A stretch of 21,659 nucleotides of DNA from IMG/VR virus record IMGVR_UViG_3300050010_000077, positions 1 through 21,659 of that record; one strand, 5' to 3'. Source of the DNA: a virus. A program made the translations under genes and the position numbers. The notes under the pieces were generated by a model. That model did no database searches. It had not been told where the DNA came from and saw only the letters and a list, made by a program, of their open reading frames with translations. This document shows, piece after piece, positions 1 to 7,724 of this stretch (positions within the stretch are counted from its first letter, which is position 1; each line of letters begins with the position of its first letter).

Positions 1-948
1 TGGTTCATTAGTGTTAAACCCGGCATCTTTTGGTGTGTATCTCATCTCCACCGTCCAACTCCCCGGAGTGAAAATGCCAGCCGTGGGGATGATCATGGTT
101 TCGGAGGAGCGGGTAGCACCACCAGTGATCCAGGATGTGGCGTAGGCTTTCTGCTCGACCTGCCATCCATCGAAATACCAATTGCCGTTGGCCTGTGGCT
201 CCGCTCTGAGAGAGATATATGCCGTCGTCGTCGCCGTGACTATGGTAGCTTCGGCGTATTGAAACGCCCCGTTCCCTGTCAATGACACCAACTGCCCCGA
301 GTCAGATACCACTCCGCCTGCGGCGTTCCACTGGAGTACCCTGAGATACCAGCTAGCGCCAGAAGGTGCCTGAACGTGCTGGGACACCGTATAGCTGGTG
401 TTGGGTAAAACGGGCACTTCGTCCCATTCTCCGCTAACGCCCATTCCGCTAACATAGCAATCTCCTGAAACATACCCAGTAATGACGTCCTCCAGGGATG
501 TTCCTCCTGCCCAGGACACCGTAGATGATATGCTGAGCGTATGGGTTACGCCTGCCCCGCCGCCTTCCCACCCCGTAGTGCTTGCCGGGTGCGACTGATT
601 AGCCGTTAAAAGGTTAGTAGTGCCTTCCTCGATCAGCAGCCCATAGAGGAAATCATTTGTGTCGATCTGCTCATACCGGGGGATATGCGTCCCTACCTGC
701 ACGCCCTCTAGGGTATAGGCAGTAGATGGCCGACTGAACCCCGCGATCTGCGAACCCAGGATCTCCGTATTGGCCACCCCGGAGAGATTGATCGCCGGAG
801 CCACGGAATTGTTGCAATAGCCCTGAGTGGCCTGAAGCCCCGCCACAATAGCCGCGAAGTTTTGCTGCAAGGCAGAGAGCAATTGCGCCTGATTGAAGTT
901 AGACGTTATGGTTACAGGAAGCTGGGTCGGCGTGATCACATTGCCCAT
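1..948 (-). CDS. Phage tail fibre / receptor-binding protein, N-terminal part, cut by the left edge
   Basis: An open frame of 316 codons starts at an ATG at 948 and runs off the left edge without a stop. The N-terminal ~100 residues are probably a virion-attachment segment with a predicted helical start (QLLSALQQNFAAIVAGLQ). A segment reading YGLLIEEGTTNLL follows, and then a beta-rich domain ending near position 105 in WQVEQKAYATSWITGGATRS. These two signatures recur in phage tail and LamG/ConA-like proteins, where they flank a carbohydrate-binding jelly roll. The last residues (WTVEMRYTP) look like the start of a further LamG-type domain. The gene begins 5 nt after the stop of the hub-like gene, so it is co-transcribed with it. 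The role in host-surface binding is inferred from these motifs and from its position at the end of the neck genes. Confidence 0.75.
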   Translation of the reverse strand, partial: MGNVITPTQLPVTITSNFNQAQLLSALQQNFAAIVAGLQATQGYCNNSVAPAINLSGVANTEILGSQIAGFSRPSTAYTLEGVQVGTHIPRYEQIDTNDFLYGLLIEEGTTNLLTANQSHPASTTGWEGGGAGVTHTLSISSTVSWAGGTSLEDVITGYVSGDCYVSGMGVSGEWDEVPVLPNTSYTVSQHVQAPSGASWYLRVLQWNAAGGVVSDSGQLVSLTGNGAFQYAEATIVTATTTAYISLRAEPQANGNWYFDGWQVEQKAYATSWITGGATRSSETMIIPTAGIFTPGSWTVEMRYTPKDAGFNTNEP

Positions 949-953
949 ACTGG

Positions 954-2399
954 TTACGCTCCCTTTGCCTTTGTCTGCGGTGTGCCACCCTTGGTAGCAA
1001 TATCGAGAACCAAATTCCTCACTTCGTATGGGCCAAGGTAGGTATGTGAAATCTTGGCCTGCAATTGATGGAATCTATAAGTGCCGTAAACCCTGAAAAC
1101 TTCATGCAGGCTGTCAGTTAATTCCGTGTCCACCGTCGCCTGAGTATAAGAGCCGGAATCCTCTGTAGCCACAAACAGATCCGCCCTGGTGGTCCATCCC
1201 GGCGTGTCGGCTATCGAAGCCTTGCCCAGCATCTTGTAGGTGCCGATGTTCTTGTCTACGGTCTGCGGTATCCAGAAAGCCGAGATCGCATTGCCGAAGT
1301 CGCTCGAACCGGTGTCCAATTGGTTCACGTAGCCATTCGGATCTCCGGCAAAGAACTCCAAACCGGAGCCGGTGTTATATCTCAAGAACTGCTGAGCGTT
1401 GATCCCGTTCAGAATGAAGAACTTGCCCCCTGTCGCTCCTGTGGTCGGGGGGATATAGAGCACCACGGCATTATTCGTGGTGGATGATCCTGTCGGCAGA
1501 GCGAACCAGATCCAGTTTCGCCATACCCCGCAAGCCGCTTTGGTGATCGCCGCTGCATTGACGTTGTTCCTGAACCAGTTGGGGATGCGGTCATAGCTGA
1601 TGCTTCCGGTGTCCACCCCGTCAAAATAGTACAGGCCATCATCGGCCACGAACCATATCAATTCATTGAACACGCACGCGGCCTGTGCCCCTACGCAGCC
1701 AATACCCTGCATGTAGTCAACCATGCTATAGTCTTCGATGGATGCCCCTTTTAAGACGTGGATGGAATAGCGTTTAAACACCACCAAGTCATTGAGGAAC
1801 GGTACTAGGGCGGTAATCACATCGCCGTCGCCCTGCCATACCTGCCAGTAGTATTGCAAGTCAGTGAAGTTGGCCGGGTAGAACGGGGCAGACCAGAGCA
1901 ATTCGGATGATGTCGTGCTGCTGCTTGGCGCACCGACAACAAAGAGACAATCAGCGAAGAAGGTAGGGAACTGGCCGCCAACGGGTGCCCCTGTCAACGC
2001 CGTGGCCGAACCCGTTCCGGTATATGATGCAGGCGTGTTCACTCCATCCGAGAAGACTACCTGGTTGATCAGGGTGCAGAAGTTGATCTGCGCTGTCGTG
2101 CTGAGGCCAGAGTAAATAGATGACCAGGCCGATCCTGTCCAGACATAAACACTACCGTTTGCCGCGGCTAGAATCTGCCTCACTCCACCGATATAGCAGG
2201 CATAAAGCCCTTGGATGGGGCCGGGCAGAGCGGTTGCGTTGAGATGCACCTGGCCGTTTCTCTTGTCCAGGGCACCCACTTGCCAGCCGATGAAGTTAGA
2301 GCAGGCTTGTGCAGAATTGACCGGGATCTTGGAGTCGAGCGTCCGGTCAATTAAGCCCTCTGAGAAGTCGTCTATGGTTAGTGGCATGTACGCGGGCAA
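954..2399 (-). CDS. Tail hub / stopper-like protein (P22 gp10-type, probable)
   Basis: This is a 481-aa protein made of short repeated beta motifs. It has many W/Y/G-rich strands, such as YACYIGGVRQILAAANGSVY and IWFVADDGLYYFDG, in a beta-propeller-like or beta-barrel-like pattern. No catalytic motif is seen. P22 gp10, the tail hub below the adaptor ring, is of similar length (472 aa) and holds the same position after the gp4-type adaptor, so I infer a tail-hub or stopper role at the portal vertex. The start is uncertain. The TTG at 2399 has a purine-rich AGAGG about 8 nt upstream. The ATG four codons later (2387, MPLTIDDFSEG) has no good ribosome site but gives a typical N-terminus. The gene follows the 50-aa basic gene by 2 nt. 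Confidence 0.7.
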   Translation of the reverse strand: MPAYMPLTIDDFSEGLIDRTLDSKIPVNSAQACSNFIGWQVGALDKRNGQVHLNATALPGPIQGLYACYIGGVRQILAAANGSVYVWTGSAWSSIYSGLSTTAQINFCTLINQVVFSDGVNTPASYTGTGSATALTGAPVGGQFPTFFADCLFVVGAPSSSTTSSELLWSAPFYPANFTDLQYYWQVWQGDGDVITALVPFLNDLVVFKRYSIHVLKGASIEDYSMVDYMQGIGCVGAQAACVFNELIWFVADDGLYYFDGVDTGSISYDRIPNWFRNNVNAAAITKAACGVWRNWIWFALPTGSSTTNNAVVLYIPPTTGATGGKFFILNGINAQQFLRYNTGSGLEFFAGDPNGYVNQLDTGSSDFGNAISAFWIPQTVDKNIGTYKMLGKASIADTPGWTTRADLFVATEDSGSYTQATVDTELTDSLHEVFRVYGTYRFHQLQAKISHTYLGPYEVRNLVLDIATKGGTPQTKAKGA

Positions 2400-2401
2400 T
2401 G

Positions 2402-2554
2402 CTATCGCCTCTTCTTTTTGGCCTTAACCTTCCTGGGTAACTTCTTTCCTTTGGTGGCGGTATCCCATTCCTTGACGGCCTTGGCGCCTCCGAGAGCTTT
2501 CTTTCCGGCAGCAGTGTGGCCCCAACGCTCTTGTTGCAGAGACTTCCATGGCAT
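2402..2554 (-). CDS. Tiny polybasic protein (50 aa)
   Basis: ATG at 2554 to TAG at 2402-2404. The protein has 13 Lys and 4 Arg against 3 acidic residues, and ends in a Lys/Arg tail (KKLPRKVKAKKKRR). It starts 1 nt after the stop of the upstream 58-aa gene, so translation is probably coupled. It is the last of three consecutive tiny basic genes between the neck-adaptor gene and the hub-like gene. Binding of packaged DNA or of another virion component is plausible from charge and location, but I do not recognise a family. The tight spacing without intergenic gaps supports a real gene. Confidence 0.65.
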   Translation of the reverse strand: MPWKSLQQERWGHTAAGKKALGGAKAVKEWDTATKGKKLPRKVKAKKKRR

Positions 2555-2555
2555 A

Positions 2556-2732
2556 TCAGTTTCCCCACCCGTTCTTGATCTTCATTTTGGGCATTTGGGT
2601 TGCCAGGGTGCTCTTAGCCTTCATCACACTGTCCGGTACGCCCGGATACCTGGCATCGCTCGATGTTGCCTTTTCCATCTTGCCGGTCTTGGGGTTGACC
2701 GGTGGCTGTTTGTTGAATCCACCGTTAGGCAT
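2556..2732 (-). CDS. Tiny basic protein (58 aa), unknown function
   Basis: ATG at 2732 to TGA at 2556-2558. A strong AGGAGG lies 7 nt upstream, inside the end of the preceding gene. The protein (MPNGGFNKQPPVNPKTGKME...) is rich in Lys, Pro, Asn and Gly, with a net charge of about +7, and has no membrane segment or signal peptide. A short predicted helix (PDSVMKAKSTLATQ) precedes a basic C-terminus (MPKMKIKNGWGN). It is packed between two other small basic genes in the neck region, so a minor virion or assembly role is possible. No family is recognised. Confidence 0.7.
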   Translation of the reverse strand: MPNGGFNKQPPVNPKTGKMEKATSSDARYPGVPDSVMKAKSTLATQMPKMKIKNGWGN

Positions 2733-2733
2733 T

Positions 2734-2871
2734 CTATAACCTCCTGTCCTTGTTGTTCTTGCCCCAACTGGCCGGAGCAGACTGAATCGCTATCTGCGGC
2801 TTACCTGCCTTGACCGATCCCGGAGTGGGGGCATGGGCTTTGGTTTTGACGGGCGGGTCCATTTTGGCCAT
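2734..2871 (-). CDS. Tiny basic Pro/Lys-rich protein (45 aa)
   Basis: ATG at 2871 to TAG at 2734-2736, with an AGGAG about 11 nt upstream. The sequence (MAKMDPPVKTKAHAPTPGSV...) is Pro/Lys/Ala-rich and likely disordered, with a net charge of about +7. The gene lies 17 nt after the stop of the neck-adaptor gene. Its end carries the ribosome site of the next gene, consistent with a coupled operon. An earlier in-register ATG, directly after the AGGAG, would give a different frame and has no usable spacing. Function unknown. Confidence 0.6.
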   Translation of the reverse strand: MAKMDPPVKTKAHAPTPGSVKAGKPQIAIQSAPASWGKNNKDRRL

Positions 2872-2888
2872 TCAGAAAACATCTCCTC

Positions 2889-4040
2889 TCACCTGAAGCT
2901 GCTGACCTTTATCTGCCTATTAAATCTTTTTTGCATCTGATCTAATGCAAGTTGAACTTTTCCACGAAACTCACTGTAGCGTTGAGAAGTGTCTTTGTCG
3001 TTCGGGAAGTCTGCAGAAGCGAATCTGTATGCAAGATAGTACGGAAGTGCATTGGCGATCAGGGGATGGCAGGGCAACGGATCTGTCCCTGTCATGCTGC
3101 TCACTATCGGTGGCAACTGGTAATATCGGACAGTGTAGAGCGATCCGCCGTAGTCGAACCACATGAAGGCACTGTCGCACTCGTAATCATAGAAGTCGTC
3201 ACCGTTGCTGTCATAAACCGCATATACCCGAAGGAAGTCGGCAGGTACAGCGTAGGCCACGTTGTACTGAGCCGTGGGAATCGTCCAGTTGTTGAACAGG
3301 CAGGCGTCAGCCATAAGCTCCACCTGCATACAGTCGTTGATCCAGGGGATCACGTCCGAGTAGTTGAGCGTCTTTCGGATCAGGTTGTTGGATGCATAGT
3401 TTGCTACATCGGCCACGGTGTTGAAATAGCCTGCTGTCTGGTAAGTGAACTGGTCAGCAGAGCTTGTGGTGCTGGTGCCGTAGGGAGACACAACGGTTAC
3501 GTCTACCTGCCCGGCTGTCAATGCCGGAGGTGCGACCGCATATATCTGCGTCCCGGTCTGATTGATCGTGAAGCCCGATCCCCACGGATACCCGGTGCCA
3601 CCCGGTACGGTATTCGCAGCCTGCGAACTGCCCGAGGTTGCCCCGGAAAAGACCGGCACGGTACCAAAGTAGACGACAGTAGTGTTCTGGAAGTTGTACC
3701 CGTTAATGGTCACGTTCTGGCCGCCTGCCGTGATACCCCTGGCCGGGGATACGCTGGTCACCACCGGCACGCCTGAATAGGTGAACTGATCCCCGGCATT
3801 GATTGAACTGGACCCGCCGGATGTGGTCACGATCACGTTGTAGACACCGGGCGTCGGGTTGGGCGGTGTGATGCAGACAATAGACGTGCTGCTGATCACA
3901 TTGACGCCAAGGGCAGCCACCCCATTAATGGCTACAGTTGTTGCCCCCACAACAAAGCCGGTGCCGGTGATAGTGATTGGCGTGCCTCCCATGAGAGGAC
4001 CGCTATTCGGGCTAACGGCAGATACAGTCGGCGCAGCCAC
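2889..4040 (-). CDS. Head-tail neck adaptor-like protein with two N-terminal IPT/TIG Ig-like domains
   Basis: A 383-aa protein that starts with GTG at 4040, 8 nt after a GGGAGG. Residues ~4-89 and ~91-200 are two Ig-like IPT/TIG domains, with the family hallmarks PTVSAVSPNSGPLMGGTPIT and VTSVSPARGITAGGQNVTI and matching DQFTY endings. Residues ~205-383 form a mixed helical domain (ADVANYASNNLIRKTLNYSD, DVIPWINDCMQ, a final helix ALDQMQKRFNRQIK) of about 180 aa. Its size and its position before a hub-like gene resemble P22 gp4-type adaptors that extend the portal ring. The Ig domains would then be displayed around the neck. The TIG call is firm; the adaptor call is inference from size, predicted helices and gene order. 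Confidence 0.7.
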   Translation of the reverse strand: MAAPTVSAVSPNSGPLMGGTPITITGTGFVVGATTVAINGVAALGVNVISSTSIVCITPPNPTPGVYNVIVTTSGGSSSINAGDQFTYSGVPVVTSVSPARGITAGGQNVTINGYNFQNTTVVYFGTVPVFSGATSGSSQAANTVPGGTGYPWGSGFTINQTGTQIYAVAPPALTAGQVDVTVVSPYGTSTTSSADQFTYQTAGYFNTVADVANYASNNLIRKTLNYSDVIPWINDCMQVELMADACLFNNWTIPTAQYNVAYAVPADFLRVYAVYDSNGDDFYDYECDSAFMWFDYGGSLYTVRYYQLPPIVSSMTGTDPLPCHPLIANALPYYLAYRFASADFPNDKDTSQRYSEFRGKVQLALDQMQKRFNRQIKVSSFR

Positions 4041-4442
4041 TTATAAAACCTCCCAGGCGGTCTTGGCAAACTCCTTCTGATGTTCTCTCGCCAGGTTGTC
4101 ATTGCGGGTTTCAAATGCTCGCTGCATACTGGCCTCATGCCTGCGGTTAAACTCGTCTATCTCAGCAAATGCCTCTGCGCTGCGCTCCACGCAGTTTTCC
4201 CTGGCTTTATCCAGCACTCGGCTATCGAGGTCTTTCCAGGGCACTATCCAGGCGTAGGTATGGGGATAGTGGGCGGTGGAATGGCATTCCCAGTTTGGCC
4301 CTAGATCGTTTCTCGCTATGAACAGAGTCGGATCTATTTCCCTGATCCGATTGCAGATGTCATGGACATCGGAGAAGACCGGGATCAACCAGGGCTTGCT
4401 GGTAAGTCTACTTAACACTTCATTCGTGAAATTGGAGTCCAT
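4041..4442 (-). CDS. Conserved-looking phage protein of unknown function (133 aa)
   Basis: I place the start at the ATG at 4442 (MDSNFTNEVLSRL), which has an AGGAGG 6 nt upstream. An ATG at 4466 with a weaker AAGGA also keeps the frame. The first ~80 residues look globular (WLIPVFSDVHDICNRIREID). The last ~50 are a charged helix with coiled-coil character (ENCVERSAEAFAEIDEFNRR, ETRNDNLAREHQKEF). Its TAA stop abuts the GTG of the TIG-adaptor gene, and the adaptor's ribosome site lies inside its last codons, so the two are translated together. It may be a neck or tail assembly partner, but no family is recognised. Confidence 0.7.
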   Translation of the reverse strand: MDSNFTNEVLSRLTSKPWLIPVFSDVHDICNRIREIDPTLFIARNDLGPNWECHSTAHYPHTYAWIVPWKDLDSRVLDKARENCVERSAEAFAEIDEFNRRHEASMQRAFETRNDNLAREHQKEFAKTAWEVL

Positions 4443-4490
4443 TCGTAGCCTCCTGCTGTTGAACATTAGCCCTTCCTTTAGTTCAATAAG

Positions 4491-6098
4491 CTATTGCCCG
4501 AACACCCATTTGTTTGTAGTGCCCAAACTGCCGTTGTAAGTTGATCCGGACGATCCTTTATTCGTGCAGGCCGTCCCTGTCCCCTCGTCCATCAAGTATA
4601 TTTCCGTAGCTGTCAAGGGTATATCGCCCATTGTCAACTGCGCCATCTGTGCGGCTGTCAGGTTGGCGTTGCCTATTGACACGTTTGATATAACGCCCAC
4701 CAAGCCCGTAGCGGCTGGAGGAACATCGTTGCCGATATATAATGTTCCAGCAGTAGGCATACCGTTTGTACTTGCATTTGTAATGGCGGGAGCATTGTTG
4801 ATAATCATGCCCATTGTCGTGCCTGTCCAATAGACGATGACATCGTACCAGACACCAGGAATCCAATAGGCCAATCCAGTACCAGATTGAACCTCTACAT
4901 AGGTTGAATTATTCATCTCGAAATGTAGCTGTCCGTCACCGTTCATCAAATATACGTGAATATATTTTCCACCGCTGGACTTAGACAGCAGAAACTGGGT
5001 AGCACTGCTGCTCTGAAAGGCAACATCTAGCCTAAATCGAAGGTGCATCCAGAAAGCAGTATCTGAACTTTCAGCCGCCCCACAAGCCATGATAGAATTG
5101 GCGGTGCCATCGAAGTGAGAACCTAAGCACCGGGTGTAGCCGACAGAGTTTAATCCTGCCATACCCGACCATGCAACTGATGTTCCCAGGTTGTTGCCCA
5201 GCGTCGGGAAAACGCCCTGCGCTGTATTACCATACGCTCCCGCGATCTGTTGAAATTCAGGTGCGCCGCCGCTGCCACTATTGGTCAAGTTCCAGTCCCA
5301 GGGGAAGAAGCCATTTATGGAGTTGTTGCAGCACTGGAAACCGCTGAACACAACGCCTGACGTAGTACTGCCTATCGGCTGGAACTGTAGGCTGCCGATG
5401 TTGTTACCCACTATCTGAGCATTTCCATTGGCAACAAATTGTACCATCGCCCCCGTTCCGCCAGTGAGGCAGGCGATGCTTTCAAAGCTGTTGCCGTTTA
5501 TCCACGCATCGTATGAAGTAGCGACAGTAGTTGAAACTAAAACTGGGGAAGCAAACCCGTTGATGGAAATACTACCGAAATTGCACATCTGAATATAGGA
5601 CTGAGTGGTTCCGGTGTTTGTTGCGTTGATCTGCAAGCCATACCCGGTATAGGCCGTAGAATTTGTCCAAGTTAAAACTATATCGTCGTAAATGTTATGG
5701 ACGCCGTTGAAGTTGACGTTCGTGCCACCAACTGTCAAAGCCGTGCCGGAGAACGAGTTACAGACTGCTATAGTAACGCCTATCAGTTTGCCGCCAGTTG
5801 AGACTGTAACACCGCCGCCTGGAGTGGTGATGTTGATAGTCGTAGCACCAGAACCCAGCCCTTTGACGATACAGTTAGAAATAGCCCAACTGGTCAGATT
5901 CACCGCACCGCTAAGAATTTGCAACAGGCCACCTACTGCTACGGTTGCTGCTGTGCCCAACATTGTCTGATCGTTGACCCCGGTGAGGATGTAGTCTGCC
6001 CCGGCCTTCTCTGATGCGCTAGATGTACTGGTGGCAACCGTGATAGTCGCTCCCCTAGTTCTTGCTAATGCTAAACTTCTCGCTACATTATCCGGCAT
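4491..6098 (-). CDS. Beta-helix plus LamG/ConA-like virion surface protein
   Basis: A 535-aa protein. Residues ~35-270 show regularly spaced short strands rich in N, G, T and S (ISNCIVKGLG, MCNFGSISING, GNNIGSLQF), the pattern of a right-handed beta-helix like those of phage tailspikes. Residues ~340-490 form a LamG/concanavalin-like jelly roll (AFWMHLRFRLD, LLSKSSGGKYIHVYL, WYDVIVYWTGTTMGMIIN, LYIGND, GVISNVSIG). A short tail reading YLMDEGTGTA ends the protein, as often seen after such lectin domains. No clear catalytic residues can be assigned. The ATG at 6098 immediately follows the stop of the upstream gene. Carbohydrate binding at the virion surface is inferred. The position between coat and neck genes is unusual for a tailspike. 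Confidence 0.65.
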   Translation of the reverse strand: MPDNVARSLALARTRGATITVATSTSSASEKAGADYILTGVNDQTMLGTAATVAVGGLLQILSGAVNLTSWAISNCIVKGLGSGATTINITTPGGGVTVSTGGKLIGVTIAVCNSFSGTALTVGGTNVNFNGVHNIYDDIVLTWTNSTAYTGYGLQINATNTGTTQSYIQMCNFGSISINGFASPVLVSTTVATSYDAWINGNSFESIACLTGGTGAMVQFVANGNAQIVGNNIGSLQFQPIGSTTSGVVFSGFQCCNNSINGFFPWDWNLTNSGSGGAPEFQQIAGAYGNTAQGVFPTLGNNLGTSVAWSGMAGLNSVGYTRCLGSHFDGTANSIMACGAAESSDTAFWMHLRFRLDVAFQSSSATQFLLSKSSGGKYIHVYLMNGDGQLHFEMNNSTYVEVQSGTGLAYWIPGVWYDVIVYWTGTTMGMIINNAPAITNASTNGMPTAGTLYIGNDVPPAATGLVGVISNVSIGNANLTAAQMAQLTMGDIPLTATEIYLMDEGTGTACTNKGSSGSTYNGSLGTTNKWVFGQ

Positions 6099-7670
6099 CT
6101 AACTCACCCCCAATGTTCCGGTCGAGGATACTGATGTACCGGTAATAGCTGCAACCTGCTGTACGAAGGACCAGCCGGGGCGCGGATTGCCCTGCCATTT
6201 CTGCCCGGTTCCTATAGTGTCTACAGCTCCATTCACTGTCCCGATTTTAAGAGGAGCAGCAAGATCAGTACCACTGGCAGCTGCTTTAATGCTGAGCCTA
6301 GCCAGCAAACCCTGCTGACCTGTGGTGGTGGTGTAGACTGTTGTGTAAGCAAACGACAAATCAGAGTAGACTGTTCGTATCGCTGCTTGCACCGCTGCGG
6401 CGATTAATGCGCCACTGGTGAGGCCGGAAACGCTCGCTAAGCTGATGCTATGATAGGTTCCTGTCAGAACATCTCCGTAAGCTGCGATCTGGAATGACAC
6501 CGGAGCGGCCAGGGCGTGAATATCCGTTGATGGTGAAGAAGCTCCTACGTCAGTCGCAGCGGTAGGTACTGCGCTGGTGCTGTTGGCTAAGGCTAACGCT
6601 CCACCAGAGACAGAGGAGCATTGTAAAGGGCAAGCGGCATTACTGACAGGATCGACCTCGAAGAAGTTCATCGTCAGACCTGTCAGACCAACCCCTGAAA
6701 TATCGAAGTCTACTTGATCGTAGTTGCCCATAGCGACCTCTGGCCCAAACCCCGTGGCCGTCTGAGCGTTGAGAAAGGTCTGCGTCGCCGATGACTTGCC
6801 GGATACCTGACTGACCACGTTTGGCACATTTACTACCTGCACGTCTTGTGTGCCCCGGCTCGACATCGCGTAGGCTAAGAGGAAATAGCTCGCCTGGGCG
6901 ATAGCCCCGTTGGTAAATACGAAGCGAGTATATTGTTTGCCTGATGTGGAGGTATTCGGGATTATAGCAGTCACACCTGCGGAAACGTTTATTGTCTGCA
7001 CATGCGACCAAGCAACGTTATCGTCAGACTCGTCCATGTAGAAGGTGCCTGCCTGATCAGCGTGAGCGGACGCCCGAAAATAGTATGGCGTAGGATTGGA
7101 ACGCAGCCTGTCTATGGTTGGCGACGTGTAGGACGCATTAGCTCCTAGAAGCGCCCCAAGGCTATTTACGGTATCAACCAGCAAGTGTATGTTATCTGGC
7201 GTGTTGCCCATAAAACCGATATAGTTAGTCCCGGCAGAGAGCGCGACATCAGTAATCCCCGAAAGCATTTCAGGCTCCTGCATGTAAAGCGCCAGCCTTG
7301 CGTCAATGGGCGCTGGGTTTGCCTGTTGACCGTTGGCATATATATTGCCGCCTTGCTGTGTAGCGCCATTGACGATCTGCACTTGGAAATAACGCATGGT
7401 TGGATTTATCCAACCGCTATCCAAAAGCTGGCCGGCCGTATTCGCTTCTGAATATAGGCTAGTCCATGTGCTGTTATCGTTGCTTTCGAGAATGTTCAAA
7501 GTCAGGCCATATATGGCGAAAATAAGCACCCGTATGGCATCATTGATCTGGTTATTGTTCATCTTGAACATCGGACTCTGGCTGGTTGGCTGCGCGCTGT
7601 TCGGCCAGGTGGCACCCGCAGCCAGTACCGGGACATTGAGCGGAACGATAATTGAATTGGGCCCCTGCAT
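6099..7670 (-). CDS. Large beta-rich virion structural protein with repeated domain
   Basis: A 523-aa protein with an ATG at 7670 and a GGGAG 8 nt upstream. Two internal repeats are visible. Residues ~56-103 (LNILESNDNSTWTSLY ... MRYFQVQIVNGA) and ~207-255 (AGTFYMDESDDNVAWSHVQT ... QYTRFVFTNGA) share the order strand, E/D-S-x-D-N-x-x-W, then YFR/YTR-type strands, so a beta-sandwich domain is duplicated. The C-terminal half is Ala/Thr/Ser/Gly-rich. There is no signal peptide or enzyme motif. Its place between coat and neck genes, beside two lectin-like proteins, suggests a head-decoration or fibre component. That role is inferred. Confidence 0.65.
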   Translation of the reverse strand: MQGPNSIIVPLNVPVLAAGATWPNSAQPTSQSPMFKMNNNQINDAIRVLIFAIYGLTLNILESNDNSTWTSLYSEANTAGQLLDSGWINPTMRYFQVQIVNGATQQGGNIYANGQQANPAPIDARLALYMQEPEMLSGITDVALSAGTNYIGFMGNTPDNIHLLVDTVNSLGALLGANASYTSPTIDRLRSNPTPYYFRASAHADQAGTFYMDESDDNVAWSHVQTINVSAGVTAIIPNTSTSGKQYTRFVFTNGAIAQASYFLLAYAMSSRGTQDVQVVNVPNVVSQVSGKSSATQTFLNAQTATGFGPEVAMGNYDQVDFDISGVGLTGLTMNFFEVDPVSNAACPLQCSSVSGGALALANSTSAVPTAATDVGASSPSTDIHALAAPVSFQIAAYGDVLTGTYHSISLASVSGLTSGALIAAAVQAAIRTVYSDLSFAYTTVYTTTTGQQGLLARLSIKAAASGTDLAAPLKIGTVNGAVDTIGTGQKWQGNPRPGWSFVQQVAAITGTSVSSTGTLGVS

Positions 7671-7696
7671 CTGATCAACTCCCTTTAGAGAGTAAA

Positions 7697-7718
7697 GCGG
7701 GGACGATTAAGCCCCCGC
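7697..7718 (-). other. GC-rich stem-loop between two surface-protein genes
   Basis: A six-base perfect stem (GCGGGG/CCCCGC) with a 10-nt loop lies in the 54-nt gap between the 269-aa and 523-aa genes. On the minus strand it is followed by TTTACTCTC, too weak a U-tract for a confident terminator. It could reduce readthrough, protect the upstream mRNA from 3' decay, or mark a processing site. Confidence 0.45.
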
Positions 7719-7724
7719 CCGTCT

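Noticed and set aside
2952-3776. A 274-codon open frame on the plus strand
   Set aside because: It is antisense to the TIG-adaptor gene and matches no family pattern.
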